DNA from: Aquisalimonas sp.
Lineage (GTDB): Bacteria > Pseudomonadota > Gammaproteobacteria > Nitrococcales > Aquisalimonadaceae
Length of the DNA stretch: 62,927 bases
NCBI RefSeq assembly: GCF_007120195.1
Contig: NZ_SKOG01000011.1
Span: 1-62,927, forward strand
Direction: 5' to 3'
Position 1 is the first letter of the stretch; each line of letters begins with the position of its first letter. Positions 16,901 through 25,657 of the stretch are shown here, piece by piece. The position numbers and the translations under genes are program-made. The notes beneath the pieces are model-generated. The model had not been told where the DNA came from. It was given only the letters and a program-made list of their open reading frames with translations, and did no database searches.

Positions 16901-18115
16901 TCAGCGTGCATCCAATAACTCCAGCCAGTGTCGCACGGGCACTGCGGCGCCTTCATTGAGGTGGCAGAGGCAGCCGATGTTGGCGGTGGCGATGAGTTCT
17001 GGCTTGCCGGTCTGGAGATTGTTGAGTTTGTTCGTGCGCAGCTGCTTCGCCATCTCGGGCTGAAGTACCGAGTAGGTGCCGGCGGAGCCACAGCACAGGT
17101 GCGCGTCGGGCACGGGCGTTAGCTCGAAGCCCAGCCGGCGCAGCAGCGATTCGACTCGACCACCGAGTTTTTGCCCGTGCTGGAGCGTGCACGGTGGGTG
17201 GAATGCAATCTTGCGCGGCGCCTCGCGGGCCGGGGTGAGGCGCTCCTCCTCACGCAGCAGCAGCTCTACCGGGTCCACGGTGTGTTCGGCCACGCGCTGG
17301 GCTTTATCGGCATAGTCGGGGTCGTCGCGCAGGATGTGCCCGTAGTCCTTGACCTGCAGGCCGCAGCCGCTGGCATTGACGACGATGGCTTCGGCGCCGG
17401 CTTCCAGGTGCGGCCACCAGGCGTCGATGTTGGCGCGCACATGTTCCTCGGCGGCCTGCGGGTGTCCCAGGTGCTGGTCGATGGCACCGCAGCAGACACT
17501 GGCCGGGGTGCGGACGGTCTTGATGCGGAGACGGTCCAGTAGCCGGGCGGTGACCGGGTTAATGCCGGGATCCAGCGCTGGCTGCACACAGCCTTCCAGC
17601 AGGAGCACCTTGCGGGCATGGTTGCGCTCGGCCGGCCACCTCGGCGCCCGGCGCCGTGGCGGGATTTTGGCACGCAGCGCTCCGGGCACCAGCGGTCGGA
17701 CGAGCTGCCCAGTACGCACCAGCGCGGTGAACAGCCGCCGGCGGGGGAGCACCGTGCGCAGCGCCGTGCGCATCAGCGCGCCGCGCCCGGTCCGCGGAAC
17801 CTGTTGTTCCACCAGTGAGCGGCCGATATCCACCAGGCGGCCGTACTCCACACCGGAAGGGCAGGTGGACTCGCAGTTGCGGCAGGTGAGGCAGCGGTCC
17901 AGATGCACCTGGGTCGTCTCCGTCGCCGGCTGCCCCTCCAGGACCTTCTTCATGAGGTAGATCCGGCCCCGGGGACTGTCGAGTTCGTTGCCCACCAGCT
18001 GGTAGGTGGGGCAGGTGGCGAGGCAGAAGCCGCAGTGCGTGCACTTGCGCAGTATACGTTCTGCCTCCTCGCCTTCGGGGGTGTTCCTGATCGCGTCGGT
18101 GAGCCAAGTCTGCAT
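16901..18115 (-). CDS. glcF: Glycolate oxidase iron-sulfur subunit
   Basis: A 404-residue protein with two 4Fe-4S motifs (CTHCGFCLATCPTY near 22-35 and CLTCRNCESTCPSG near 73-86) and two C-terminal CCG domains (SVCCGAIDQH and LCCGSAGTYS). It carries electrons from the GlcD/GlcE flavoproteins to the quinone pool. The ATG at 18115 begins MQTWLTDAIR like the family; the ribosome site is weak. It follows glcE by 34 bases. Confidence 0.94.
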   Translation of the reverse strand: MQTWLTDAIRNTPEGEEAERILRKCTHCGFCLATCPTYQLVGNELDSPRGRIYLMKKVLEGQPATETTQVHLDRCLTCRNCESTCPSGVEYGRLVDIGRSLVEQQVPRTGRGALMRTALRTVLPRRRLFTALVRTGQLVRPLVPGALRAKIPPRRRAPRWPAERNHARKVLLLEGCVQPALDPGINPVTARLLDRLRIKTVRTPASVCCGAIDQHLGHPQAAEEHVRANIDAWWPHLEAGAEAIVVNASGCGLQVKDYGHILRDDPDYADKAQRVAEHTVDPVELLLREEERLTPAREAPRKIAFHPPCTLQHGQKLGGRVESLLRRLGFELTPVPDAHLCCGSAGTYSVLQPEMAKQLRTNKLNNLQTGKPELIATANIGCLCHLNEGAAVPVRHWLELLDAR

Positions 18116-18149
18116 GGATGATCCCGAATCGCTTGCTGTCTGTGCGCGG

Positions 18150-19217
18150 TTAGAGCCCGGCGTAAAGCCGGCCCGGATTAAAAATGCCTTTGGGGTCAAA
18201 CGCGGCCTTCACGCGTACGTGCAGGCGGCGCACTGGTGTCGCGAGGGGGTGAAACACCTCGCCGCCCTGCTCTCCACCCCGAAACAGGGTGGCATGGCCG
18301 TGCAGCCTCACCGCCTCCCGGAATACGGCATCCGCCTTCGCATCGGTGCGCAGCCAGTGTTGTTGCCCGCCCCAGTCGGCCAATCGGTGGCCCGATAGCT
18401 CGGGGATGCCACTGAGCGGGGGGAGCGAGAGTCGCCACAGGGGAGGGCCGTCCTGGGTGAAGAACGGCAGCTGGTGATCCCGCAGGGCATGCCAGAACGT
18501 GGCAGGGTCGGATTGCTGCTCACCACCCAGCCGCTTCAGGCCGGCGTCCACGGCGAGTTTGGTACCGGACAGGCGGGCATACAAATGGCGGCCGTCGTGG
18601 GCGGCGCCCGAGATGGGCACACCGGCGCGGTAAGCCTCGTCGACGATGTAGAAGCCTTGCGCTTCGTTGGTCTCGAGTTGGATGGCCTCTTCCGCCTCGG
18701 GCAACGGCAGGACCTTCATGGAGACATCGAGCAGGACCCCCAGAGTGCCGAAGCTGCCCGTCACCAGGCGGGAGATATCGTAGCCGGCGACGTTTTTCAT
18801 GACCTCGCCGCCGAAGCGCATGCTCTCGCCGCGACCGTTGATGAGCCGCACGCCCAGTACCAGGTCCCGCGCCGAACCCGCCCAGGGGCGCCGTGGGCCG
18901 GACAGCCCCGCGGCGATGGCCCCGCCCAGCGTGGTGGCGTCGCTGAACCGGGGTGGCTCGAAGGGCATCATCTGCCCGCTTTCCCGGAGCGCGATATCCA
19001 GCTCGTTCAGCGGCGTTCCGGCCCGAGCGGTCAGCACCAGTTCGGTCGGTTCGTAGTTGATGATGCCGCGATGGCCGGAGACCTCCAATGGCTCGCCGGC
19101 GATGGTGCGTGCGAGGAAGTCCTTGCTGCCGCCGCCGCGGATGCGCAGCGGCGTTCCCGCCTCCGCGGCCGCGGCCACCTGTTGCGCAAGGGTGTCCCCC
19201 AGGTCGTTATTGGTCAT
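18150..19217 (-). CDS. glcE: Glycolate oxidase FAD-binding subunit
   Basis: A 355-residue FAD_binding_4 protein with the site PLRIRGGGSKDFL, then GTPLNELDIAL and the loop TLGGAIAAGLSGPRRPW (about 92-108). It forms part of the GlcDEF dehydrogenase that turns glycolate into glyoxylate. Gap to glcD is 21 bases. Size is usual. Confidence 0.94.
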   Translation of the reverse strand: MTNNDLGDTLAQQVAAAAEAGTPLRIRGGGSKDFLARTIAGEPLEVSGHRGIINYEPTELVLTARAGTPLNELDIALRESGQMMPFEPPRFSDATTLGGAIAAGLSGPRRPWAGSARDLVLGVRLINGRGESMRFGGEVMKNVAGYDISRLVTGSFGTLGVLLDVSMKVLPLPEAEEAIQLETNEAQGFYIVDEAYRAGVPISGAAHDGRHLYARLSGTKLAVDAGLKRLGGEQQSDPATFWHALRDHQLPFFTQDGPPLWRLSLPPLSGIPELSGHRLADWGGQQHWLRTDAKADAVFREAVRLHGHATLFRGGEQGGEVFHPLATPVRRLHVRVKAAFDPKGIFNPGRLYAGL

Positions 19218-19238
19218 GAGTGACGCATCCCGTTGTGC

Positions 19239-20732
19239 TCAGAATCGTGGGATATCCGGGTGCGGGAGCTGCCCGTGATGCACGTGCATGGCCCCGAACT
19301 CGGCGCATCGGTTGAGGGTCGGGATCGCCTTGCCCGGGTTGAGCAACCCCTTGGGGTCGAAGGCACGTTTCAATGCGTGGAACTGCTCGAGATCCGGCGT
19401 CGGGAACTGCACGCACATCTGGTTGATCTTCTCCATACCCACGCCGTGCTCGCCGGTGACGGTGCCCCCGACCGCGATGCACAGCTCAAGGATCTTGCCG
19501 CCGAGTTCCTCGGTGCGTTCGAACTCGCCCTCAACGTTGCCGTCGTAGAGCACGAGTGGATGCAGATTGCCGTCCCCGGCGTGGAAGACATTAACCACCC
19601 GCAGCCCATACTCGTCGCTGAGTTTCTGCATTTCCTGGAGCACGTAGGCGAGCTGGCGCCGGGGAATCGTGCCGTCAATGCAGTAGTAGTCCGGAGAGAT
19701 GCGGCCCACGGCGGGGAAGGCGGCCTTGCGTCCCGCCCAGAAGCGCGCTCTTTCCTCGTCATCCCGGGCGACACGGATTTCATCGGCGCCGGATTCTTCC
19801 AGCAGCGCGCGGACACGTTCGCGTTGCGCCTGGACGTCGTCGGCGCTGCCGTCGAGTTCGCAGATGAGAATCGCCGCGACATCGGTGGGGTAACCGGCAT
19901 GCACGAAGTCCTCCGCCGCCCTAATCGCGGGGCCGTCCATCATTTCCAGACCGCCCGGAATGATGCCGTCGGCGATAATGCCGGCGACGGCGTTTCCGGC
20001 GGTCTCGACATCCTTGAACGAGGCCAGCAGCACATCCTTGGTGGGGGGCTCGGGTAACAGCTTGACCTTGATCTCGACGATGATCCCAAGCATCCCCTCG
20101 GAGCCGTTCACTACAGCGAGCAGATCATAGCCCGGGCTGTCAAGCGCCTTGGAGCCGACGGTCACCACCTCGCCGTCCATGGTGATCATGGTCACCTCGA
20201 GGACGTTATGCACGGTCAGCCCGTATTTCAGGCAGTGCACCCCCCCTGCATTCTCGGCCACATTGCCGCCGATGGAGCAGGCGATCTGAGAGGAGGGGTC
20301 AGGGGCGTAGTAAAGCCCGTAAGGCGCTGCCGCTTCGGAGATCGCCAGGTTTCGGACCCCCGGCTGGACTGTGGCAATGCGACGCTCGTCATCGAGGTCG
20401 AGGATGCGATTAAACCGCGCCAGGCTCAGGAGCACACCCTGCGGATGGGGCAACGCGCCGGCGGAAAGGCTGGTGCCGGAGCCGCGGGCGACCACCGGGA
20501 CCTTCATCTGCGCGCAGACCTGCACCACATGGCGGGCCTGCTCCACCGTCTCGGGGATGGCCACCACTTGCGGCATTTGCCGATAGCCCGATAGCCCGTC
20601 GCACTCGTAAGGGCGCATGGCCTCGTCCTCGACGAGCAGGCTATCCCCTTGCAGTGCTTCGCCCAGGCGGCGAATAAGGGCGTCCCTGTCCACGGTAAAT
20701 TGGCAGTCTTCCGTACGGTAGACTGACGCCAT
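19239..20732 (-). CDS. glcD: Glycolate oxidase subunit GlcD (FAD-linked)
   Basis: A 497-residue FAD-linked oxidase: FAD site PVVARGSGTSLSAGALPH (about 81-98), CSIGGNVAENAGGVHCLKYG (about 152-171), and the C-terminal catalytic segment VTGEHGVGMEKI. The ATG at 20732 has GGAGGAG upstream. First gene of the glcDEF-sulfurtransferase operon. No GlcC regulator is seen in the window. Confidence 0.95.
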   Translation of the reverse strand: MASVYRTEDCQFTVDRDALIRRLGEALQGDSLLVEDEAMRPYECDGLSGYRQMPQVVAIPETVEQARHVVQVCAQMKVPVVARGSGTSLSAGALPHPQGVLLSLARFNRILDLDDERRIATVQPGVRNLAISEAAAPYGLYYAPDPSSQIACSIGGNVAENAGGVHCLKYGLTVHNVLEVTMITMDGEVVTVGSKALDSPGYDLLAVVNGSEGMLGIIVEIKVKLLPEPPTKDVLLASFKDVETAGNAVAGIIADGIIPGGLEMMDGPAIRAAEDFVHAGYPTDVAAILICELDGSADDVQAQRERVRALLEESGADEIRVARDDEERARFWAGRKAAFPAVGRISPDYYCIDGTIPRRQLAYVLQEMQKLSDEYGLRVVNVFHAGDGNLHPLVLYDGNVEGEFERTEELGGKILELCIAVGGTVTGEHGVGMEKINQMCVQFPTPDLEQFHALKRAFDPKGLLNPGKAIPTLNRCAEFGAMHVHHGQLPHPDIPRF

Positions 20733-20881
20733 AATCACTCCTCCCGGCTTGCGTCGAGACGCACGCAATGCCTGTGTCACTCTGCGGGCCTTGGCACTCC
20801 ATGATGGGTTACCAGGAGACTCTAGCTTATCAGAGCGTCTCCTGCGCGTCCGCTCAGCGTGGACAGGGTGTCTTGCCTGGG

Positions 20882-23263
20882 TCAGTTCTCGCCCACCTCC
20901 TTGCCGGCCAGGTACAGCCAGGTTTCCACCACCGTATCCGGGTTTAGCGAAACACTCTCTATCCCTTCGTCCATGAGCCAGCGGGCGAGTTCCGGATGGT
21001 CGGACGGCCCCTGGCCGCAGATGCCCACGTACTTGCCCTGGCGGCGGCAGGCCTGTATGGCCATGTGCAGCAGCGCCTTGACCGCGTCGTCGCGCTCGTC
21101 GAACAGGTGCGCGATGAGCCCGGAGTCACGATCCAGCCCGAGGGTGAGCTGGGTGAGGTCGTTGGAGCCGATGGAGTAGCCGTCAAAATATTCCAGGAAC
21201 TGATCCGCGATCAGCGCGTTGGACGGCAGCTCGCACATCATGATGAGCCTGAGGCCATCCTGCCCGCGTTTGAGGCCGTTTTTGGCAAGCAAATCGACCA
21301 CCTGCTTGGCCTCGGCAGGGGTGCGCACGAACGGGATCATGACCCAGACATTGCTCAGCCCCATGTCGTTGCGTACCTGCTTCAGTGCCTTGATCTCGAG
21401 CTCGAAACAGTCCTGGAAATTCTCCGAGATGTAACGCGCGGCGCCGCGATACCCCAGCATCGGGTTCTCTTCATCGGGCTCATAGTCGGCGCCACCGATC
21501 AGGTTGGCGTATTCGTTGGACTTGAAATCCGACGTGCGCACGATCACAGGCTTCGGCGAGAACGCCGCCGCCAGGGTGGATATCCCCTCTGCCAGGCGGT
21601 CGATGTAGAAGCGTACCGGGTCGTCGTAGCCCGCGGTCTGGGTGCGGATAATCGTCTGCACATCTTGCGGTTGCGCATCGAAGCTGAGCAGCGCCTTGGG
21701 GTGGATGCCGATCATGCGATTGATGATGAACTCCAGGCGCGCCAACCCAACCCCGGCGTTGGGCAGGTTCGCGAAGTCGAAGGCCCGGTCCGGATTGCCC
21801 ACATTCATCATGATCTTGAAGGGCAGCTCCGGCATATTCTCCAGGCTGATCTCGCGGACTTCGAAGTCCTGCTTGCCGCCGTAGATGTAGCCGGTATCGC
21901 CCTCGGCGCAGGAAACGGTGACCTCGACGCCGTCATTGACCAGCGCGGTGGCATTGCCGCAGCCCACCACGGCCGGGATGCCCAACTCGCGCGCGATAAT
22001 CGCCGCATGGCAGGTTCGCCCACCGCGATTGGTGACGATGGCCGACGCGCGCTTCATGATCGGTTCCCAGTCCGGGTCTGTCATATCCGTGACCAGCACG
22101 TCGCCGGGCTCGATGCGGTTCATGTCGCTGATCTCATCGACGACCCGGGCCTTGCCGGCGCCGATGCGCTGGCCGATGGCGCGGCCGGTGACGAGGACAG
22201 CGCCCTTGTCCTTGAGGTGGTAGCGTTGCAGCGTCTGCGTGCTATCCCGGCTCTTCACCGTCTCCGGCCGGGCCTGGAGAATGTAGAGCCTGCCGTCCGT
22301 GCCGTCTTTGCCCCATTCGATGTCCATGGGTCGGCCGTAGTGTTTCTCGATGATCAGCGCCTGGCGCGCCAGATCCTGGACTTCTTCATCGGTGAGCGAA
22401 AAGCGCAGGCTGTCGGTGCGATCAACATCCACGGTGCGCACGGAATTCCCGTGGCCTTGCGCGTCGGCGTAAACCATCTTGATGGCCTTGCTCCCCAGCG
22501 TGCGGCGGAGTACCGCGGGGCGGCCAGCCTCCAGGGTGGGCTTGTGGACGTAGAACTCGTCCGGATTCACCGACCCCTGGACCACCGTCTCGCCCAGGCC
22601 ATACGAGGCGGTAATGAAAACCACATCGCGGAAGCCGGACTCCGTATCCATGGTGAACATGACACCGGCGGCGCCAATGTCCGAGCGAACCATGCGCTGG
22701 ATGCCCGCTGACAGGGCCACCTGACCATGCTCGAAGCCCTGGTGGACGCGGTAAGAGATGGCGCGGTCGTTGAACAGCGAGGCGAACACGTGCTTGATCG
22801 CCAGCAGCACGCTGTCGAGCCCGCGCACATTCAGGAATGTCTCCTGCTGACCGGCAAAGGAGGCATCGGGCAGATCCTCGGCCGTGGCGGAGGAGCGGAT
22901 GGCAAACGACGCCTCAACGGGCGTCTCGTCTTCGAGCTTCCGGTAAGCCGTCACGATCTCGTCGTGCAGCCGTTCGGTGAACGGCGTGTCGAGCACCATC
23001 TGGCGGATTTGCGCCCCGGCGCGGGCAAGCGCGTCGGTGTCGTCAACGTCCAGCCCCTCGAGGGCCTTGCCGATGCGCTGGCGCAGGCCGCTGTGGTCGA
23101 GAAAGTCCCAGTACGCAGCCGCCGTTGTCGCGAAACCGCCAGGGACCTGCACCCCGGCTGCGGCCAGGTTGCTGATCATCTCGCCGAGCGAGGCGTTCTT
23201 GCCCCCGACCCGGTCGACGTCGTTCATGCCCAGTGCTTCAAACCAGAGTACATAGTCCTGCAA
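20882..23263 (-). CDS. ppsA: Phosphoenolpyruvate synthase
   Basis: A 793-residue enzyme that makes PEP, AMP and phosphate from pyruvate and ATP. The N-terminal ATP-grasp domain starts [20 protein letters not shown], the phosphohistidine swivel is [20 protein letters not shown] (about 420-439), and the C-terminal TIM barrel carries the conserved [15 protein letters not shown] near 751-765. I take a TTG start at 23263 ([10 protein letters not shown]), preceded by AGGGAGA; a longer TTG start adds 12 unlikely residues. It diverges from its regulator ppsR. Confidence 0.94.
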   Translation of the reverse strand: MQDYVLWFEALGMNDVDRVGGKNASLGEMISNLAAAGVQVPGGFATTAAAYWDFLDHSGLRQRIGKALEGLDVDDTDALARAGAQIRQMVLDTPFTERLHDEIVTAYRKLEDETPVEASFAIRSSATAEDLPDASFAGQQETFLNVRGLDSVLLAIKHVFASLFNDRAISYRVHQGFEHGQVALSAGIQRMVRSDIGAAGVMFTMDTESGFRDVVFITASYGLGETVVQGSVNPDEFYVHKPTLEAGRPAVLRRTLGSKAIKMVYADAQGHGNSVRTVDVDRTDSLRFSLTDEEVQDLARQALIIEKHYGRPMDIEWGKDGTDGRLYILQARPETVKSRDSTQTLQRYHLKDKGAVLVTGRAIGQRIGAGKARVVDEISDMNRIEPGDVLVTDMTDPDWEPIMKRASAIVTNRGGRTCHAAIIARELGIPAVVGCGNATALVNDGVEVTVSCAEGDTGYIYGGKQDFEVREISLENMPELPFKIMMNVGNPDRAFDFANLPNAGVGLARLEFIINRMIGIHPKALLSFDAQPQDVQTIIRTQTAGYDDPVRFYIDRLAEGISTLAAAFSPKPVIVRTSDFKSNEYANLIGGADYEPDEENPMLGYRGAARYISENFQDCFELEIKALKQVRNDMGLSNVWVMIPFVRTPAEAKQVVDLLAKNGLKRGQDGLRLIMMCELPSNALIADQFLEYFDGYSIGSNDLTQLTLGLDRDSGLIAHLFDERDDAVKALLHMAIQACRRQGKYVGICGQGPSDHPELARWLMDEGIESVSLNPDTVVETWLYLAGKEVGEN

Positions 23264-23404
23264 GGTCGTTTCTCCCTGTTGCTCGCAGCACACGGCCAAG
23301 GAGCGTGCCCCGCGTCACTGCCGGCGGCGCCCATCGCGGGACGCCGCGTATCCTATGAAAACCGGCGCAACAGCGTAACCCCTTGAAATGGTTTCCTCCA
23401 GCCT

Positions 23405-23432
23405 TTGATTGCTCACAATCGCCGTGTAGTGT
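23405..23432 (+). promoter_or_regulatory. Possible ppsR promoter
   Basis: TTGATT (23405-23410) and TAGTGT (23427-23432) are 16 bases apart and about 40 bases before the ppsR start. The -10 coincides with the start of a dispersed repeat motif (TAGTGTCCTGTTAACC), so the match could be accidental. Confidence 0.35.
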
Positions 23433-23442
23433 CCTGTTAACC
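23427..23442 (+). repeat. Half copy of TAGTGTCCTG repeat in the ppsA/ppsR gap
   Basis: Reads TAGTGTCCTGTTAACC, one base longer than the copies near 33.5 and 34.2 kb. No inverted partner nearby. Confidence 0.55.
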
Positions 23443-23472
23443 AGCGCGGCATACCGACGCAGTGAGCACGCC

Positions 23473-24294
23473 ATGACCCAGAAACGCACGGTGTTCTTCA
23501 TTTCCGATCGCACCGGGATTACCGCTGAGACGCTTGGCCACAGCCTGCTGACTCAGTTCGATCTGGAACTTGAGCAGGTCACGCTTCCGTTCGTGGACGA
23601 CGTTGTGAGGGCTCAGAAGGCGGTTGAGCAGATCAACCAGGTGGCCACTGCAACCGGTGCGAAGCCCCTGGTGTTCAGCACGGTGGTCAAGGCAGACGTT
23701 CGCGATCATTTGCGCCAGGGTCACGCCACCTTCTTCGATTTCTTCGACACGTTTATTTCACCGCTGGAGCGGGAGCTGGGCGTGCCGTCTTCACACGCCA
23801 TCGGCCAGGCGCATGGGCGCGGGGACGATCGCCTCTACGATGTACGAATCGATGCCATGAATTTCGCGCTCAACAACGACGATGGCGTCAGTACGCATCA
23901 CTACAAGGACGCCGATGTGGTCATCGTCGGTGTTTCTCGTACTGGAAAAACCCCGGTGTCCATCTATCTCGCGCTACAGTATGGCATTTATGCTGGCAAT
24001 TATCCGCTGACCGACGAGGACCTGCTTGACGGTCGCCTGCCCCAGTGCCTGCGCAAGCACCGGCGCAAACTCTATGGGCTGAGTATTCACCCCGAGCGCC
24101 TCACGGAGATTCGCCAGGAACGCCGCCCGAACAGCACCTACGCGTCATTTCAGCAGTGCCAGATGGAGGTCGCCCGCGCAGAGGGTCTGTTCAAGCGCGA
24201 GTCGATTCCCTACGTCAACTCAACATCCATTTCCATCGAGGAAATCGCGACCACGATCATCCACGAAGGTAGGCTGAAGCGTCGCCTGTACTAG
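23473..24294 (+). CDS. ppsR: PEP synthase regulatory protein (kinase/pyrophosphorylase)
   Basis: A 273-residue DUF299 protein that phosphorylates PEP synthase with ADP and removes the phosphate again. The start MTQKRTVFFISDRTGITAETLG is canonical and the P-loop is GVSRTGKTPVSIYL (about 153-166). ATG at 23473 is used; the frame is open further upstream but without similarity. It ends in a TAG that is the first part of a degenerate repeat. Confidence 0.95.
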   Translation: MTQKRTVFFISDRTGITAETLGHSLLTQFDLELEQVTLPFVDDVVRAQKAVEQINQVATATGAKPLVFSTVVKADVRDHLRQGHATFFDFFDTFISPLERELGVPSSHAIGQAHGRGDDRLYDVRIDAMNFALNNDDGVSTHHYKDADVVIVGVSRTGKTPVSIYLALQYGIYAGNYPLTDEDLLDGRLPQCLRKHRRKLYGLSIHPERLTEIRQERRPNSTYASFQQCQMEVARAEGLFKRESIPYVNSTSISIEEIATTIIHEGRLKRRLY

Positions 24295-24320
24295 GCACGC
24301 CCTGCCGGGCCAGGACACTA
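24292..24320 (+). repeat. Degenerate TAG-type palindromic repeat after ppsR
   Basis: Starts TAGGCACGCCCTG and ends CCAGGACACTA, an imperfect inverted repeat around CCGGG. The first TAG is the stop codon of ppsR. The right end equals the ends at 31605-31614 and 2646-2656. It could also serve as a weak terminator hairpin. Confidence 0.5.
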
Positions 24321-24355
24321 CTTGGAGCCGCCCGGCCCTGTGTTATGCTCCCGCA

Positions 24356-24826
24356 ATGTTCCAGGATATCGGCCAGCACAGCCTTCTGCAGACGCTCCCG
24401 GCGCGTTCGTTCGCAACGCTGATGGAGCTCTACGAGAGCAATTACATCCAATTGCGGCGCCTTGCACCGGAGCTGCATCGGATGGAAGGATCCTTCGTCT
24501 CGCGGGTTGCCGACGGCGCAGATCTGCACCTGCAGATTATCGAACAGACGCCTTACACCACGTCCGTCGCCCTGACCCACTATTTCTCCCGTCCGGAGCC
24601 CTGGCCGTCGCAGCCGGACCTCCGCGTGCGCATCTACCATGACGCCCGTGCCGGCGAGGTGATGCCCGATAGCGAGGTCGAGCATTTCGACCTGTGGGGC
24701 GGTCGGCGGCCCGAGCCAAAAAGCCTGGAGTGGCGCTGGGGGCTGAACCGGTTTCTGAATCGCTGGCTGCAGTACTGCCTCAGTGAAGGGCACGGGTTTA
24801 CGCCGGTGGGTGCGCACACCGGCTAG
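24356..24826 (+). CDS. DUF1249 (YqiB-like) protein
   Basis: A 156-residue protein with the family pattern LMELYESNYIQLRRLAPEL, YTTSVALTHYFS and VRIYHDARAGEV, ending LNRFLNRWLQYCLSEGHGF. In enteric bacteria the family gene lies near nudF/cpdA and parE; its function is unknown. Here it is 61 bases after ppsR and may share its transcript. Confidence 0.9.
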   Translation: MFQDIGQHSLLQTLPARSFATLMELYESNYIQLRRLAPELHRMEGSFVSRVADGADLHLQIIEQTPYTTSVALTHYFSRPEPWPSQPDLRVRIYHDARAGEVMPDSEVEHFDLWGGRRPEPKSLEWRWGLNRFLNRWLQYCLSEGHGFTPVGAHTG

Positions 24827-24834
24827 CAGGCCAA

Positions 24835-25578
24835 CTAGCGTCCCTGCAGCAACCCTCGCCGCAGTTCCTCGGGGCACATGCTCTCGAGCCAGTCGATTCC
24901 CCGTCGGGCAAGACGCCTGCCGAGGGTGGGTGTATCCACCTCGTACGCTGCCCATTGCCATGAACCCCGGGGCAGGGCTGACGGCTCCGGCGGTAACCGG
25001 TGGTGGTTACAGAAGAGAAACTCCGGCGCGAGCGTCTCCGCGCGCTCGATCATGGCCACGCCGTAACCAGGCAGAACCCAGCCCACCGCCACGTCGGCCT
25101 GGGACCGTGCGACCTGCAGTACGGTGTCGCTGAAGCTGATAATCACGCGTCGCTCTCCCAGGGGCTGGCTGGCGGCCAGCACGACCTGGACCGCCAGGGG
25201 TATCGAGTGGTGCCAGAGAAGCTCGGTCTTGATCTCGATAAAGACCTTGCTGAAGGGCAGGTTCGCCAGATGCTCTGCCAACGACGCCAGCTCGGGAACT
25301 TGTTCTCCGCGGAAGCGCTCGCCGAAGCGGCGGGGTTCGTGGGCGCTCACCCCGCCAAGCTCCGCCGCCGTCAGGGCGCTGATATCCCCGCGGTAATCCG
25401 TCGTTCGGTCCAGGAATGGATCATGCAACACCACTGGCACTGCATCAGCGGTCAGCTGTATATCCATTTCGACGGCGTCGGCGCCTGCTTCAACCGCCGC
25501 ATCGAAGGCCCGGCGCGTATTCTCCGGATAATGTCGGGCGACGCCGCGATGGGCAATGATGCCTGGAGAATCGGCCAT
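24835..25578 (-). CDS. Glycerophosphodiester phosphodiesterase
   Basis: A 247-residue GDPD TIM barrel: HRGVARHYPENTRRAF (about 9-24) gives the catalytic His and metal site, EMDIQLTADAVPVVLHDP gives the second His and Glu/Asp ligands. It splits glycerophosphodiesters into glycerol 3-phosphate and an alcohol. No signal peptide, so cytoplasmic (UgpQ-like). ATG at 25578 follows AGGGAGA. It is convergent with the DUF1249 gene. Confidence 0.93.
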   Translation of the reverse strand: MADSPGIIAHRGVARHYPENTRRAFDAAVEAGADAVEMDIQLTADAVPVVLHDPFLDRTTDYRGDISALTAAELGGVSAHEPRRFGERFRGEQVPELASLAEHLANLPFSKVFIEIKTELLWHHSIPLAVQVVLAASQPLGERRVIISFSDTVLQVARSQADVAVGWVLPGYGVAMIERAETLAPEFLFCNHHRLPPEPSALPRGSWQWAAYEVDTPTLGRRLARRGIDWLESMCPEELRRGLLQGR

Positions 25579-25657
25579 CGTCGTCTCCCTGAAGCTGGAA
25601 TGCGTGCACGAGCGCCAGGGTAGCGCCACGGGCCACTTGACGCGAGCCGTGCCGGTG

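Noticed and set aside
20996-22711. A 571-codon plus-strand frame
   Set aside because: Antisense to ppsA, with composition typical of mirror translation and no start context.
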